A DNA stretch of 64,000 nt, from assembly GCF_051857475.1 (NCBI RefSeq), contig NZ_JBPZGZ010000002.1, positions 186,001 to 250,000 of the forward strand, given 5' to 3'. The position numbers and the translations under genes are program-made. Below the pieces are notes generated by a model. It did no database searches. It saw only the letters and a list, made by a program, of their open reading frames with translations, and was not told the origin of the DNA. Every line of letters starts with the position of its first letter. The first letter of the stretch is position 1. The stretch is from Pelomonas sp051857475 (GTDB taxonomy: Bacteria; Pseudomonadota; Gammaproteobacteria; Burkholderiales; Burkholderiaceae_C). Below, in pieces: positions 34,474 to 40,955 of this stretch.

Positions 34474-36258
34474 ATGCTGCTGATCCGCTTCGCCCTCGGG
34501 TTCTCGCTTTTCGAGACCCTGGTGCTGGCCGGCGTCCTGCTCTGGTGGTCGGACCGGGTGGCCGGCGGACGCCTGCTGGCGACCTTCCTGGTCGGCATCG
34601 CGGTCTGGATCACGGGCAATGAGCTGCCCAACTGGTGGGGCCCGGCGGCTGAGCCCGTGGCCTTGCGGCTGGTGTCGATGGCGCCCTTCGTCTCGACCTT
34701 CTTCTTCCACTTCTGCGTGGTGTTCTGCCGCGTGCCGCTGGGCCGTGTCGGCGTAGCGACGGCCTATGGGCTCGGCGCACTGGCCTCGCTGTGCTCGCTG
34801 CTGGGCCACCCCGGGCATCTGACCTGGAGCGACAGCGTCGGCTGGATCTTCGTTGCCGGCCGCCTGGGCTGGATGGCCAGCGTCGCCTGGATCATTCTGG
34901 GCATTGCCGGCGTGGCGGTGCTGCTGCGCGGGTTGGCCCTCGCCAAGCCGCCCGCGCGGCAGCAGATCGCGGCCGTCACGGCGTCCTGCCTGTGGGGGCT
35001 GCTGTGCCTGAGCGGCTACGGCCTGGTGCTGCTGCAGGTGCCGGTCTTCCCCGTGCCGCTGCTGCTGTTGCCCCTCTACCCGGTCATCCTGGTCTACGGC
35101 GTGCTGCGCTGGGGTGTGTTCGTCGCCAACGCCTGGGCCGGCCGCGCCCTGGTCTGGACGCTGCTGCTGGCCGTAGGTGTCGGCATCGTCGGCCTGATGC
35201 CGCTGCTGCTGCCCTTCGAGTCGCGCTGGCTCAGTGGCGTGGCCGTGGCTGCCGGCTGCCTGGCGCTGAGCGGGCCGGTAAGGCGCTTCGTGCAGCGGCT
35301 CATCTACCCGGGCGGCGAAGCGTCTGCCGCCGACCTGCAGGCCTGGCGCGAGGCCCTGCTGCCGGCCGAGACCCTGGCCGAGCTGGGCGGTGTCGCCGGC
35401 CAGTTGCTGAGCCGGCGCCTGGGCACGCCGGTCGAGGTCGTGTTCGATGCCGAAGGCGCACCCACGCTGCCGCGGCTGAACTGCCGGCGCGCGCCGTGGC
35501 GGCTGCAATTGGACGGCTGGTCGGCCGCGCCGCCGGGCCAGCGCCATCTGGCCGAGCTCTTCGCCAGCCTGGTGCTGGAAGCCGCCGTACGCGTCGAGCA
35601 GGCCCAGCAGCTGGCGGCGCGCGAACGCGAGCGGCAGTTGCAGGCTCGCCTGGCCGAGCTGGGCGCCCTGGCCGCGACGGTCGCCCACGACATCCGCAAC
35701 CCGCTCAACATCATCTCCATGGCCGTGGCCACAGCGGACAGCGACACGCGTCGCGAGGTGGCCGGTCAGGTCGACCGCATCGCCCATCTGACGCGCGACC
35801 TGCTGGACTACGCCAAGCCCTGGAAGCTCAGCACCGCCGAGGTGGACGTGACCGAGCTGGTGCGTCGGGTCACGCAGCGCACGCCCGAGGCCGAACTGGG
35901 TGCCGGCCTGCAACACCCGCTGCCCGCCTTGCTGGACGCCCGCCGTGTCGAGCAAGCCCTGACCAACCTGGTCGAGAACGGCCGCACGGCCGGCGGCGGC
36001 GCCGTCCATGTCGACGCCGAACGCGATGCCGATGGCCTGCGCCTGCATGTCTGCGACAACGGCCCGGGCGTGCCCGAGGCCATCCGCGAGCGGCTGTTCG
36101 AACCCTTTGCCTCGCGCAGCCCCGGCGGCACGGGCCTGGGCCTGGCCATCGTCGCGCGCGTGATGTCCGCGCATGGCGGCACGGCCGCACTGACCGAGCG
36201 CCCAGGCTGGCGCACCTGCTTCACGCTGAGCTTCCCCCATGACCCCATCCAACCCTGA
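34474..36258 (+). CDS. Membrane sensor histidine kinase of the NtrB/ZraS type
   Basis: A 594-residue kinase with seven or eight membrane helices in residues 1-275, a GAF-like or linker region, a coiled-coil segment near 370-390, the acceptor box VAHDIRNPLNII, and an ATPase domain with NLVENGR, DNGPGVPE and GGTGLGLAIVARVMSAHGG. The 3' end overlaps the start of the sigma54 regulator by 20 bases, so the two are a pair. A many-helix sensor domain suggests a membrane or lipophilic signal; nothing more can be said. Confidence 0.9.
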   Translation: MLLIRFALGFSLFETLVLAGVLLWWSDRVAGGRLLATFLVGIAVWITGNELPNWWGPAAEPVALRLVSMAPFVSTFFFHFCVVFCRVPLGRVGVATAYGLGALASLCSLLGHPGHLTWSDSVGWIFVAGRLGWMASVAWIILGIAGVAVLLRGLALAKPPARQQIAAVTASCLWGLLCLSGYGLVLLQVPVFPVPLLLLPLYPVILVYGVLRWGVFVANAWAGRALVWTLLLAVGVGIVGLMPLLLPFESRWLSGVAVAAGCLALSGPVRRFVQRLIYPGGEASAADLQAWREALLPAETLAELGGVAGQLLSRRLGTPVEVVFDAEGAPTLPRLNCRRAPWRLQLDGWSAAPPGQRHLAELFASLVLEAAVRVEQAQQLAARERERQLQARLAELGALAATVAHDIRNPLNIISMAVATADSDTRREVAGQVDRIAHLTRDLLDYAKPWKLSTAEVDVTELVRRVTQRTPEAELGAGLQHPLPALLDARRVEQALTNLVENGRTAGGGAVHVDAERDADGLRLHVCDNGPGVPEAIRERLFEPFASRSPGGTGLGLAIVARVMSAHGGTAALTERPGWRTCFTLSFPHDPIQP

Positions 36259-37606
36259 AACCGGCCGCGTCCTGCTGGTCGACGACGAGGCTGCTTTCCA
36301 GCGGCTGGGCGGCAATTTCCTGCGCAGCCTCGGTCACGAGGTCGACATCGCCGGAGACGGCGACGCTGCCCTGGCCCGCTTTGCCGAGCAGCGGCCCGAG
36401 CTGGTGCTGCTGGACCTGGCCATGCCGCCGCATATGGACCCGGAGCGCGGCCTGGAGCTGATCCCGCGCCTGCACAGCGTGCCCGTCATCGTGCTGACGG
36501 GCCACGGCGAACATGAACTGGCCCTGCGCGCGGCCGAGCTGGGCGCCTGGGACTTCATCACCAAGCCCATCGACCCCGACCTGCTGCGCTTTGTCGTTGC
36601 CCGCGCGCTGCGCAAGTCGCGCCTGGAGGCCGAGCTGGTGAAGCTGCGCGCCGAACAGGGCGCCGACGACCTTGGCCTCGTCGGGCAGACGCCGCCCATG
36701 CAGCAGCTGCGCGCCATGGTCAGGCGCGTCGCGCCCACGCGCGTCAGCGTGCTGGTGCTCGGCCCCACAGGCACCGGCAAGGAGCTGGTGGCCCGCGCCC
36801 TGCACGAGGGCAGCCCACGCCGCGACGGCCCGTTCGTCGTCGTGCACTGCGGCGCGCTGTCGGCCGAGCTGCTGGAGAGCGAACTCTTCGGCCATCTGAA
36901 GGGCAGCTTCACCGGCGCCTACCGCGACCAGCCCGGCCTCGTCGAGGCGGCCCATGGCGGCACGCTGTTCCTGGATGAGGTCGGCGAGATGCCGCCGGCC
37001 ATGCAGGTCAAGCTGCTGCGCTTTCTGCAGGAAGGCACTTTCGTGCCGGTGGGTGGCCGCGTGCAGAAGCAGGCCGAGGCGCGCGTCGTTGCCGCCACGC
37101 ACCGCGACCTCGAGGCCATGGTGCGCGAAGGCAGCTTCCGCGAAGACCTCTACTACCGTCTCAAGGGTGTGGTGCTGCGCACGCCGCCGCTGGCCGAACG
37201 CATGGCCGATGTGCCGCTGCTGGCGGCGCGCTTCCTGCAGCGTGGCGCACCGCAGGCGCGCTTCTCGGCCGGCGCATTGGCCTGGGTCACCGCACGCGAC
37301 TGGCCGGGCAATGTGCGCGAGCTGAAGGCCATCGTCGAATCGGCCGGCGCCCTGCTGCTGCCCGAGCAACATGAAGTCGACACCGAATTGCTGCGGCTGG
37401 CCGCGGGTGACAGCTCGGAGGCACCGCGCAGCGTCGAACCGACTGCAGCCACCGGTGTTCTTGACGCCGCGTTGAACGAGCTGGAACGCCGCCTGATCCA
37501 GGACGCCATGAGTGCTGCGGGCGGCAATCAATCAGAGGCAGCGCGGCAACTCGGCGTGTCGCGGGTCGGCCTCATCAAGAAGCTGACGCGCCTCGGCCTA
37601 CGTTGA
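36239..37606 (+). CDS. Sigma54-dependent response regulator (NtrC/AtoC type)
   Basis: A 455-residue regulator: receiver domain (LLVDDE acidic pair, phospho-acceptor in LLDLAMPPH, Lys in TKP), AAA+ domain with Walker A GPTGTGKE and Walker B GGTLFLDEVGE, the sigma54-contact loop reading GSFTGA instead of GAFTGA, and a C-terminal Fis-type helix-turn-helix (EAARQLGVSRVGLIKKL). It activates sigma54 promoters when phosphorylated by the kinase encoded just upstream. Targets are not visible. Confidence 0.92.
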   Translation: MTPSNPETGRVLLVDDEAAFQRLGGNFLRSLGHEVDIAGDGDAALARFAEQRPELVLLDLAMPPHMDPERGLELIPRLHSVPVIVLTGHGEHELALRAAELGAWDFITKPIDPDLLRFVVARALRKSRLEAELVKLRAEQGADDLGLVGQTPPMQQLRAMVRRVAPTRVSVLVLGPTGTGKELVARALHEGSPRRDGPFVVVHCGALSAELLESELFGHLKGSFTGAYRDQPGLVEAAHGGTLFLDEVGEMPPAMQVKLLRFLQEGTFVPVGGRVQKQAEARVVAATHRDLEAMVREGSFREDLYYRLKGVVLRTPPLAERMADVPLLAARFLQRGAPQARFSAGALAWVTARDWPGNVRELKAIVESAGALLLPEQHEVDTELLRLAAGDSSEAPRSVEPTAATGVLDAALNELERRLIQDAMSAAGGNQSEAARQLGVSRVGLIKKLTRLGLR

Positions 37607-38002
37607 GCCGAACTCCTTCAACAGCAGCCGCAGCTTCTTGCGACCCTCGCTGTTGGTGCCGCGATAGGTCTTCAGCGCCTGCGAGAGGAACTGCTGCTCG
37701 GCGGGCGTGAGGCCCGTCGGTTCACGCTCCTCGTCTATCCATCCGGCGGGTTTGTCGCAGTGGTGCTCGATCTGCCGCGCCAGCTTGTCGCCGATGGGCC
37801 GAGCGCCGCTCTTGGCCATGGACCAGGTCGCACCGCTGACGCCGATGCGCGTCGCCCATGCAGCCTCGAGCCCCTTGGGCGGATCCCCCGCGTTGATGCG
37901 CTCTTCGGCAAAGGTCTGGAACAACGCGAGGGCGTTGAGCCGGCGGATGGTGGCGGGGCTGGACACGGCGGGCTGAGTCGAGAAGCGGTGTTGTGAAAAC
38001 AC
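37598..38002 (-). CDS. XRE-like helix-turn-helix regulator
   Basis: A 134-residue protein with a lambda-repressor-like HTH in about residues 45-85 (AWATRIGVSGATWSMAKSGARPIGDKLARQIE) and a helical C-terminus. The GTG start lies inside a palindrome and close behind a possible -10 box, so the mRNA may be leaderless; a second GTG 12 codons in is the alternative. It is divergent from the small ORF and the tRNA-array locus and is the natural candidate to control that locus and itself. Confidence 0.7.
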   Translation of the reverse strand: MFSQHRFSTQPAVSSPATIRRLNALALFQTFAEERINAGDPPKGLEAAWATRIGVSGATWSMAKSGARPIGDKLARQIEHHCDKPAGWIDEEREPTGLTPAEQQFLSQALKTYRGTNSEGRKKLRLLLKEFGST

Positions 38003-38017
38003 TTCACAGGCATTCTA
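37992..38017. promoter_or_regulatory. Palindromic operator overlapping the HTH gene start
   Basis: TGTGAA-AACAC-TTCACA (37992-38008) is a perfect 6-bp inverted repeat across the GTG start of the HTH gene. A minus-strand -10-like TAGAAT lies at 38017-38012. Binding there would block the gene's own promoter, as in autorepressed XRE regulators. Confidence 0.45.
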
Positions 38018-38021
38018 GGTG

Positions 38022-38050
38022 TTGACGGTAACGTGAAGATTCTTAACAAT
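38022..38050 (+). promoter_or_regulatory. Candidate sigma70 promoter reading toward the tRNA array
   Basis: TTGACG (38022-38027) and AACAAT (38045-38050) are spaced by 17 bases in a locally AT-rich stretch. The promoter would start transcription about 70 bases before the small ORF and lies beside the HTH operator. Confidence 0.4.
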
Positions 38051-38124
38051 ACGCATATTCGCTCATCACAGCTGAGCTTCTCCGCCACCCTCAACCAACG
38101 ACCGAACCGCTTTCGCGCCCTGCC

Positions 38125-38304
38125 ATGAACCGCCATCTCGTCACCGTCATCGACCTCGCCGGCTCCTTGAGCCGATGCGATGCCATGTGGCTGACACAGG
38201 CCCAGGGATCGCAGCTGGCGGGCAAGCCCGCGCCGGTCGCCCATGCACACGGCTACGACCGTGAGATCGATGACACCAACCTATCGGGTGAAGGACCCGG
38301 CTGA
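38125..38304 (+). CDS. Small ORF of unknown function, 59 residues
   Basis: The frame opens MNRHLVTVIDLAGSLSRCDAM and ends DDTNLSGEGPG. It has no good Shine-Dalgarno and no family that I recognise. It lies between the candidate promoter and a strong terminator, so a short transcript that carries only this frame is expected; the transcript could equally be a small RNA. Confidence 0.35.
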   Translation: MNRHLVTVIDLAGSLSRCDAMWLTQAQGSQLAGKPAPVAHAHGYDREIDDTNLSGEGPG

Positions 38305-38327
38305 CGCCGACCTTCCACGCTCATTCG

Positions 38328-38364
38328 AGGCCCGGTCTCCTGCCAAGGAACCGGGCCTTTTCCT
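38328..38364 (+). terminator. Intrinsic terminator after the small ORF
   Basis: AGGCCCGGT (38328-38336) pairs with ACCGGGCCT (38350-38358) and is followed by TTTTCCTTTT. It separates the short upstream transcript from the hairpin-rich region and tRNA array. Confidence 0.8.
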
Positions 38365-38449
38365 TTTCCACCGTTCAAACGAACACAGCGCCGGGGCTGC
38401 CCCGACGCCGCTGCGCCTGCGCAGCGCCTGCTCCTTAACAACTCGCACC

Positions 38450-38643
38450 GAATGCAGCGCCGGCTCCACGGCCGGCACTGCATTCAAAAACTGGCAGGCG
38501 CCGAGGCTCGTTCCTCGGCCGCCCTGCCCCATCTCGGGTGTGCCCACGCACAAGCACCGGCCGGCCCGGTGTGCATGTGCGCTCGGGCGGCCGCCTGTCG
38601 CGTGCAGCGACGCACCTCTGGTTTGCGCAAACCAGCCGCGTCG
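38450..38643 (+). ncRNA. Hairpin-rich region ahead of the tRNA array (candidate structured RNA)
   Basis: Three strong hairpins follow each other in a stretch without a convincing gene: GAATGCAG-x-GCCGGC with its mirror (38450-38485), GCCGAGG/CCTCGGC (38500-38519), and CGACGC plus the perfect palindrome CTGGTTTGCGCAAACCAG closed by GCGTCG (38608-38643). The last ends 31 bases before the first tRNA. It may be a leader, a processing signal or a separate small RNA such as a Y-RNA-like molecule. The rest of 38365-38673 holds nothing that I recognise. Confidence 0.4.
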
Positions 38644-38673
38644 CGTGTGGACACAGCCGAGATGGTTTTTCTC

Positions 38674-38750
38674 GCCTCGTTAGCTCAATGGATGAGAGCG
38701 CCGGTCTACGAAGCCGGAGGTTGGACGTTCGAGTCGTCCACGAGGCGCCA
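38674..38750 (+). tRNA. tRNA-Arg(ACG)
   Basis: Full cloverleaf: acceptor GCCTCGT/ACGAGGC, D stem GCTC/GAGC, anticodon loop CTACGAA, T arm GGACG-TTCGAGT-CGTCC, and encoded CCA. One T-G pair closes the anticodon loop. First of the array. Confidence 0.92.
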
Positions 38751-38753
38751 CAA

Positions 38754-38774
38754 GGTCTGCAGGGGTTGCAGACC
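38754..38774 (+). other. Perfect 8-bp hairpin between two tRNAs
   Basis: GGTCTGCA pairs with TGCAGACC around GGGGT, in the 35-base spacer between the Arg and Ala tRNAs. No T-tract follows, so a processing element is more likely than a terminator. Confidence 0.5.
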
Positions 38775-38785
38775 GACGAACTCAT

Positions 38786-38861
38786 GGGGGCGTAGCTCAA
38801 CAGGGAGAGCACCTGCCTTGCAAGCAGAAGGTTGCCGGTTCGATGCCGGCCGCTTCCACCA
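38786..38861 (+). tRNA. tRNA-Ala(TGC), divergent
   Basis: Acceptor GGGGGCG/CGCTTCC with two G-T pairs, D stem GCTC/GAGC, anticodon loop CTTGCAA, T arm GCCGG-TTCGATG-CCGGC, encoded ACCA. The outermost anticodon-stem pair is a C-A mismatch, which housekeeping tRNA-Ala does not have. Confidence 0.88.
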
Positions 38862-38871
38862 CCATCACTTG

Positions 38872-38946
38872 GCCCCGTTGGACTTCCGGTGAGGTCCTCG
38901 GCCCTTCAAGCCGAAGAGGCGGGTTCGACTCCCGCACGGGGTACCA
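38872..38946 (+). tRNA. tRNA with C33 and TTC anticodon position; Sec-like D loop
   Basis: Acceptor GCCCCGT/ACGGGGT, T arm GCGGG-TTCGACT-CCCGC and encoded ACCA are sound. The anticodon stem TCGGC/GCCGA closes a loop CCTTCAA, so position 33 is C instead of the near-invariant T and the anticodon reads TTC (Glu). Shifted by one base it would read TCA. The D loop TCCGGTGA is the one of bacterial tRNA-Sec, but the variable arm is only four bases, so a true tRNA-Sec is excluded. The charging identity is uncertain. Confidence 0.7.
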
Positions 38947-38953
38947 GTTCCCT

Positions 38954-39029
38954 TGGTCATTGGCGCAACTGGCAGCGCAACGGTCTCCAAAACCGAAGGT
39001 TGCAGGTTCGAGTCCTGCATGGCCAGCCA
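38954..39029 (+). tRNA. tRNA-Trp(CCA)
   Basis: Acceptor TGGTCAT/ATGGCCA, D stem GCGC/GCGC, anticodon loop CTCCAAA, T arm GCAGG-TTCGAGT-CCTGC, G73 and encoded CCA. The outermost anticodon-stem pair is an A-A mismatch. The 99 bases that follow hold no further tRNA that I can fold. Confidence 0.88.
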
Positions 39030-39128
39030 ATCAAACGAAGCCTCTTGGCGAACTCACGCTTCGAGGGGCGCAAACCGGCCGCAACGATTGGGCGGCGTCG
39101 GAACCCGTCACCGACAACCCTTTTCAGT

Positions 39129-39205
39129 CCGGGCGTAGCTCAACCAGGGAGAGCACCTGCTTTGGGAGCAGGGGGTTGCACGTTCAAGTCGTGCCGTTCG
39201 GACCA
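39129..39205 (+). tRNA. tRNA-Pro(TGG)
   Basis: Acceptor CCGGGCG/CGTTCGG with two G-T pairs, D stem GCTC/GAGC, anticodon arm CCTGC-TTTGGGA-GCAGG, T arm GCACG-TTCAAGT-CGTGC, A73 and encoded CCA. Confidence 0.9.
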
Positions 39206-39212
39206 TCTCTAC

Positions 39213-39288
39213 GTCGCCGTAGCTCAATCGGAAGAGCGCTGGTCTGTCGAACCAGAGGCAGCGGGATCGAAACCCGCCGGCGGCGCCA
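39213..39288 (+). tRNA. tRNA-Asp(GTC) with A54
   Basis: Acceptor GTCGCCG/CGGCGGC, anticodon arm CTGGT-CTGTCGA-ACCAG, T stem GCGGG/CCCGC, G73 and encoded CCA. The T loop reads ATCGAAA, so the nearly universal T54 is A, which would disturb the T54-A58 contact. Confidence 0.85.
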
Positions 39289-39308
39289 TTTTTCTCACGT
39301 GCGCTTGG

Positions 39309-39387
39309 GGGTGGTCGTCGCCTAGAGGCCGAAGGCTCCAGGTCGTGACCCTGGCATCACCGGTTCGAATCCGGTCGATCACCCCCA
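39309..39387 (+). tRNA. tRNA-His(GTG) with C33, inside a 16-bp helix
   Basis: Anticodon arm CCAGG-TCGTGAC-CCTGG gives GTG, with G-1 and C73 as expected for tRNA-His, and a T arm ACCGG-TTCGAAT-CCGGT. Position 33 is C, and the D arm is Glu-like with a weak stem. The acceptor pairing runs on without a break into both flanks (39301-39316 with 39377-39392), so the encoded CCA is base-paired with the 5' leader in the precursor. Confidence 0.8.
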
Positions 39388-39397
39388 AGCGCATCGT

Positions 39398-39482
39398 CCC
39401 CTCGTGGCGGAATAGGTAGACGCACCGGTCTCAGAAGCCGGGGCCGCGAGGCGTGTCCGTTCGACTCGGACCGAGGGGACCA
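39398..39482 (+). tRNA. tRNA-Leu(CAG)
   Basis: An 85-base class II tRNA: acceptor CCCCTCG/CGAGGGG, Leu-type TGGCGGAA D region, anticodon arm CCGGT-CTCAGAA-GCCGG, a long variable arm, T arm GTCCG-TTCGACT-CGGAC, A73 and encoded CCA. Confidence 0.92.
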
Positions 39483-39516
39483 ACCACATAGTCACAACGC
39501 CCCACCGGAGGACATC

Positions 39517-39591
39517 ATGAAGACAAAGAAGTCAACCCAAGCCCACAGCTTTCGAGACGATGAGCAAGCGTCGCAAGGGCTCCCCGTCTGA
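39517..39591 (+). CDS. Short ORF ahead of the SEC-C gene, 24 residues
   Basis: ATG with a good Shine-Dalgarno (CGGAGGACATC) opens MKTKKSTQAHSF and ends after 24 codons, overlapping the SEC-C frame in another phase. It may be a leader that couples ribosomes to the SEC-C start, which has no site of its own, or the real N-terminus of a gene that has suffered a frameshift. Confidence 0.35.
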   Translation: MKTKKSTQAHSFRDDEQASQGLPV

Positions 39592-39782
39592 AACACAGGT
39601 CAAGCGCGGCGATCGCATCGTGCACGGCCACAAGGAACTGGTCGAGAAACTCGGCCGGAACGACCCCTGCCCTTGCGGCTCCCGGAGGTCGTTTCAAGCG
39701 CTGCTGCCTGAGCAGCGGCTGCTTTCGACGGCGTCAATCCGCCACCACTATCGGCGCTAGCGCGCCTTCTGCCGGGGTGTAG
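39560..39782 (+). pseudogene. SEC-C zinc-motif protein, frameshifted
   Basis: Residues 1-41 read MSKRRKGSPSETQVKRGDRI and on to KLGRNDPCPCGS, the start of a SEC-C metal-binding motif. In the same frame the motif is lost and the ORF stops at 39760. One base further on, from about 39683, the other frame gives GGRFKRCCLSSGCF, the rest of the CPCGSG-x4-CC motif, and runs to a stop at 39782. A one-base shift inside the motif therefore breaks the gene, unless the frameshift is programmed (a GGAGG stands at the spot) or a sequencing error. Confidence 0.7.
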
Positions 39783-39847
39783 CTCAACGGTAGAGCAGCG
39801 GCCTTTGAAGCCGTCTGTTGCAGGTTCAAGTCCTGCCGCCCCTTCCA
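39773..39847 (+). tRNA. tRNA-Gln(TTG), divergent
   Basis: Acceptor CGGGGTG/CGCCCCT with an unpaired C1-T72, D stem GCTC/GAGC, anticodon arm GCGGC-CTTTGAA-GCCGT, T arm GCAGG-TTCAAGT-CCTGC, encoded CCA. The discriminator is T, whereas bacterial tRNA-Gln has G73. The alternative-frame stop of the SEC-C gene lies in its acceptor stem. Confidence 0.82.
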
Positions 39848-39891
39848 CCCATTTCATCCATCGTGCCCAGCCCAAAAGAAAGGAGGTCAGC

Positions 39892-40452
39892 ATGCACGAC
39901 GTATTGCAGTTGGACATCACCGGCCTGCCCCAGGCCTGGATCTCGGTGGAGCAGGCCGCCTGCCTGGTCGCGACCGACGCGGTCGTCTGGTCCGCCGGTG
40001 AGCAACCACTGGCCGTGCTGCGCGGCGGTTTCAACACCACGACCGGTCACCAGTCGCGCATCGAGGTCCCGCCCATCGTCGCCCTGCGCGGCGCGTCCAG
40101 GCTCAATCTCTTCGATGTCGTGCCGACCTACGGCAAGGCCAAGCTCATCAAGCGCGACCGTTGCACCTGCGCCTACTGCGGCCAGCGTTTCGACGCCCGT
40201 GCGCTGACGGTGGACCACATCCTGCCGGCCAGCCGCGGCGGCCCCTTGAGCTGGATGAACACGGTCGCGGCCTGCCGCGCGTGCAATTCGCGCAAGGCCG
40301 ACCGCACGCCGGACGAGGCGCGCATGCCGCTGCTGTTTGCGCCCTTTGTGCCGAGCCGCTTTGAGGACTTCATCCTCAAGGGGCGGCACATCCGCGCCGA
40401 CGTGCACGACTGGCTGGCCGCGCGCCTGCCCAAAGGATCCCGCCTCAGCTGA
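39892..40452 (+). CDS. HNH endonuclease
   Basis: A 186-residue protein with a C-terminal HNH domain (about residues 95-150): CAYCGQRF zinc pair, VDHILPASRGG with the catalytic His, W-N in SWMNTVAACRACNSRKAD with the second zinc pair. The N-terminal 90 residues are a beta-rich domain with no family that I recognise. The start is set by a perfect AAGGAGGT Shine-Dalgarno; the frame also runs upstream into the Gln tRNA, which is rejected. HNH proteins of this type are often annotated near RtcB. The target, DNA or RNA, is unknown. Confidence 0.88.
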   Translation: MHDVLQLDITGLPQAWISVEQAACLVATDAVVWSAGEQPLAVLRGGFNTTTGHQSRIEVPPIVALRGASRLNLFDVVPTYGKAKLIKRDRCTCAYCGQRFDARALTVDHILPASRGGPLSWMNTVAACRACNSRKADRTPDEARMPLLFAPFVPSRFEDFILKGRHIRADVHDWLAARLPKGSRLS

Positions 40453-40562
40453 GGCGTCAACGAATCCGCCGAGGAAGGCAAAGGCTCACAGGCCGGGGTT
40501 CCCACGCCCCACCGGTGCGCCGTGGCCGGGTCCGCCCGTCGCCACGGCGTATGCCGCCCTGC

Positions 40563-40632
40563 CGGAATCGGTTGATCTGGGAATGACATGGTGTCCCGCA
40601 AGGGTTGGGTTCGAGTCCCTTCTTTTCCGCCA
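40563..40632 (+). pseudogene. Degenerate tRNA-like sequence
   Basis: The 3' part looks like a tRNA: a TTCGAGT T loop in a GGG/CCC stem, then TTTTCC, G73 and CCA, and GGAA at 40564-40567 can pair with TTCC. No D arm or anticodon arm can be folded between them. It ends six bases before the Glu(CTC) tRNA and is best read as a decayed member of the array. Upstream, 40453-40562 shows only one hairpin (CGCCGTGG/CCACGGCG). Confidence 0.4.
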
Positions 40633-40638
40633 ATTGGC

Positions 40639-40713
40639 AATTGGATAGCTCAAACGGTAGAGCAACGAACTCTCAATTCGTGTGTCGTGGGTTCGACTCC
40701 CACTCCAAAACCA
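40639..40713 (+). tRNA. tRNA-Glu(CTC), divergent
   Basis: D stem GCTC/GAGC, anticodon arm ACGAA-CTCTCAA-TTCGT and T arm GTGGG-TTCGACT-CCCAC are perfect. The acceptor stem has only five good pairs (TTGGA/TCCAA), then A-A mismatches before the encoded CCA. Last member of the array. The 242 bases after it hold a GGTC-GAAA-GACC hairpin and the slipin leader. Confidence 0.75.
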
Positions 40714-40955
40714 AACCGGTCGAAAGACCACCCCGCCGAACGTGCGCCCCGGCTCCGGCCGGACCGCGCATCAGCGGCCCGCGCTTGTGCGCCGGACCAG
40801 CGGGACTTCGCATCCACGGCCAGCCGAGAGCGCCTTCAGGGAGGGGGCGTTCGACGCGCACCGCGGCTCCGGGTCCTGGCATCCGACGTCCGCACGGGCC
40901 CCTGTAACGGCACCCTCATCCCATCAACAACACGCGTCACCACAAGGAGAACACC

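Noticed and set aside
34414..36315. A 633-codon minus-strand open frame opposite the sigma54-type kinase
   Set aside because: Antisense shadow of the kinase gene; the translation is low-complexity and lacks any domain.
38872..38946. A selC gene (tRNA-Sec)
   Set aside because: The D loop fits, but the variable arm has only four bases, the acceptor has seven pairs and the anticodon position reads TTC. No selA or selB is in the window.
38797..39030. Minus-strand open frame across three tRNAs
   Set aside because: Its sequence is simply antisense tRNA; such frames are a known source of false proteins.
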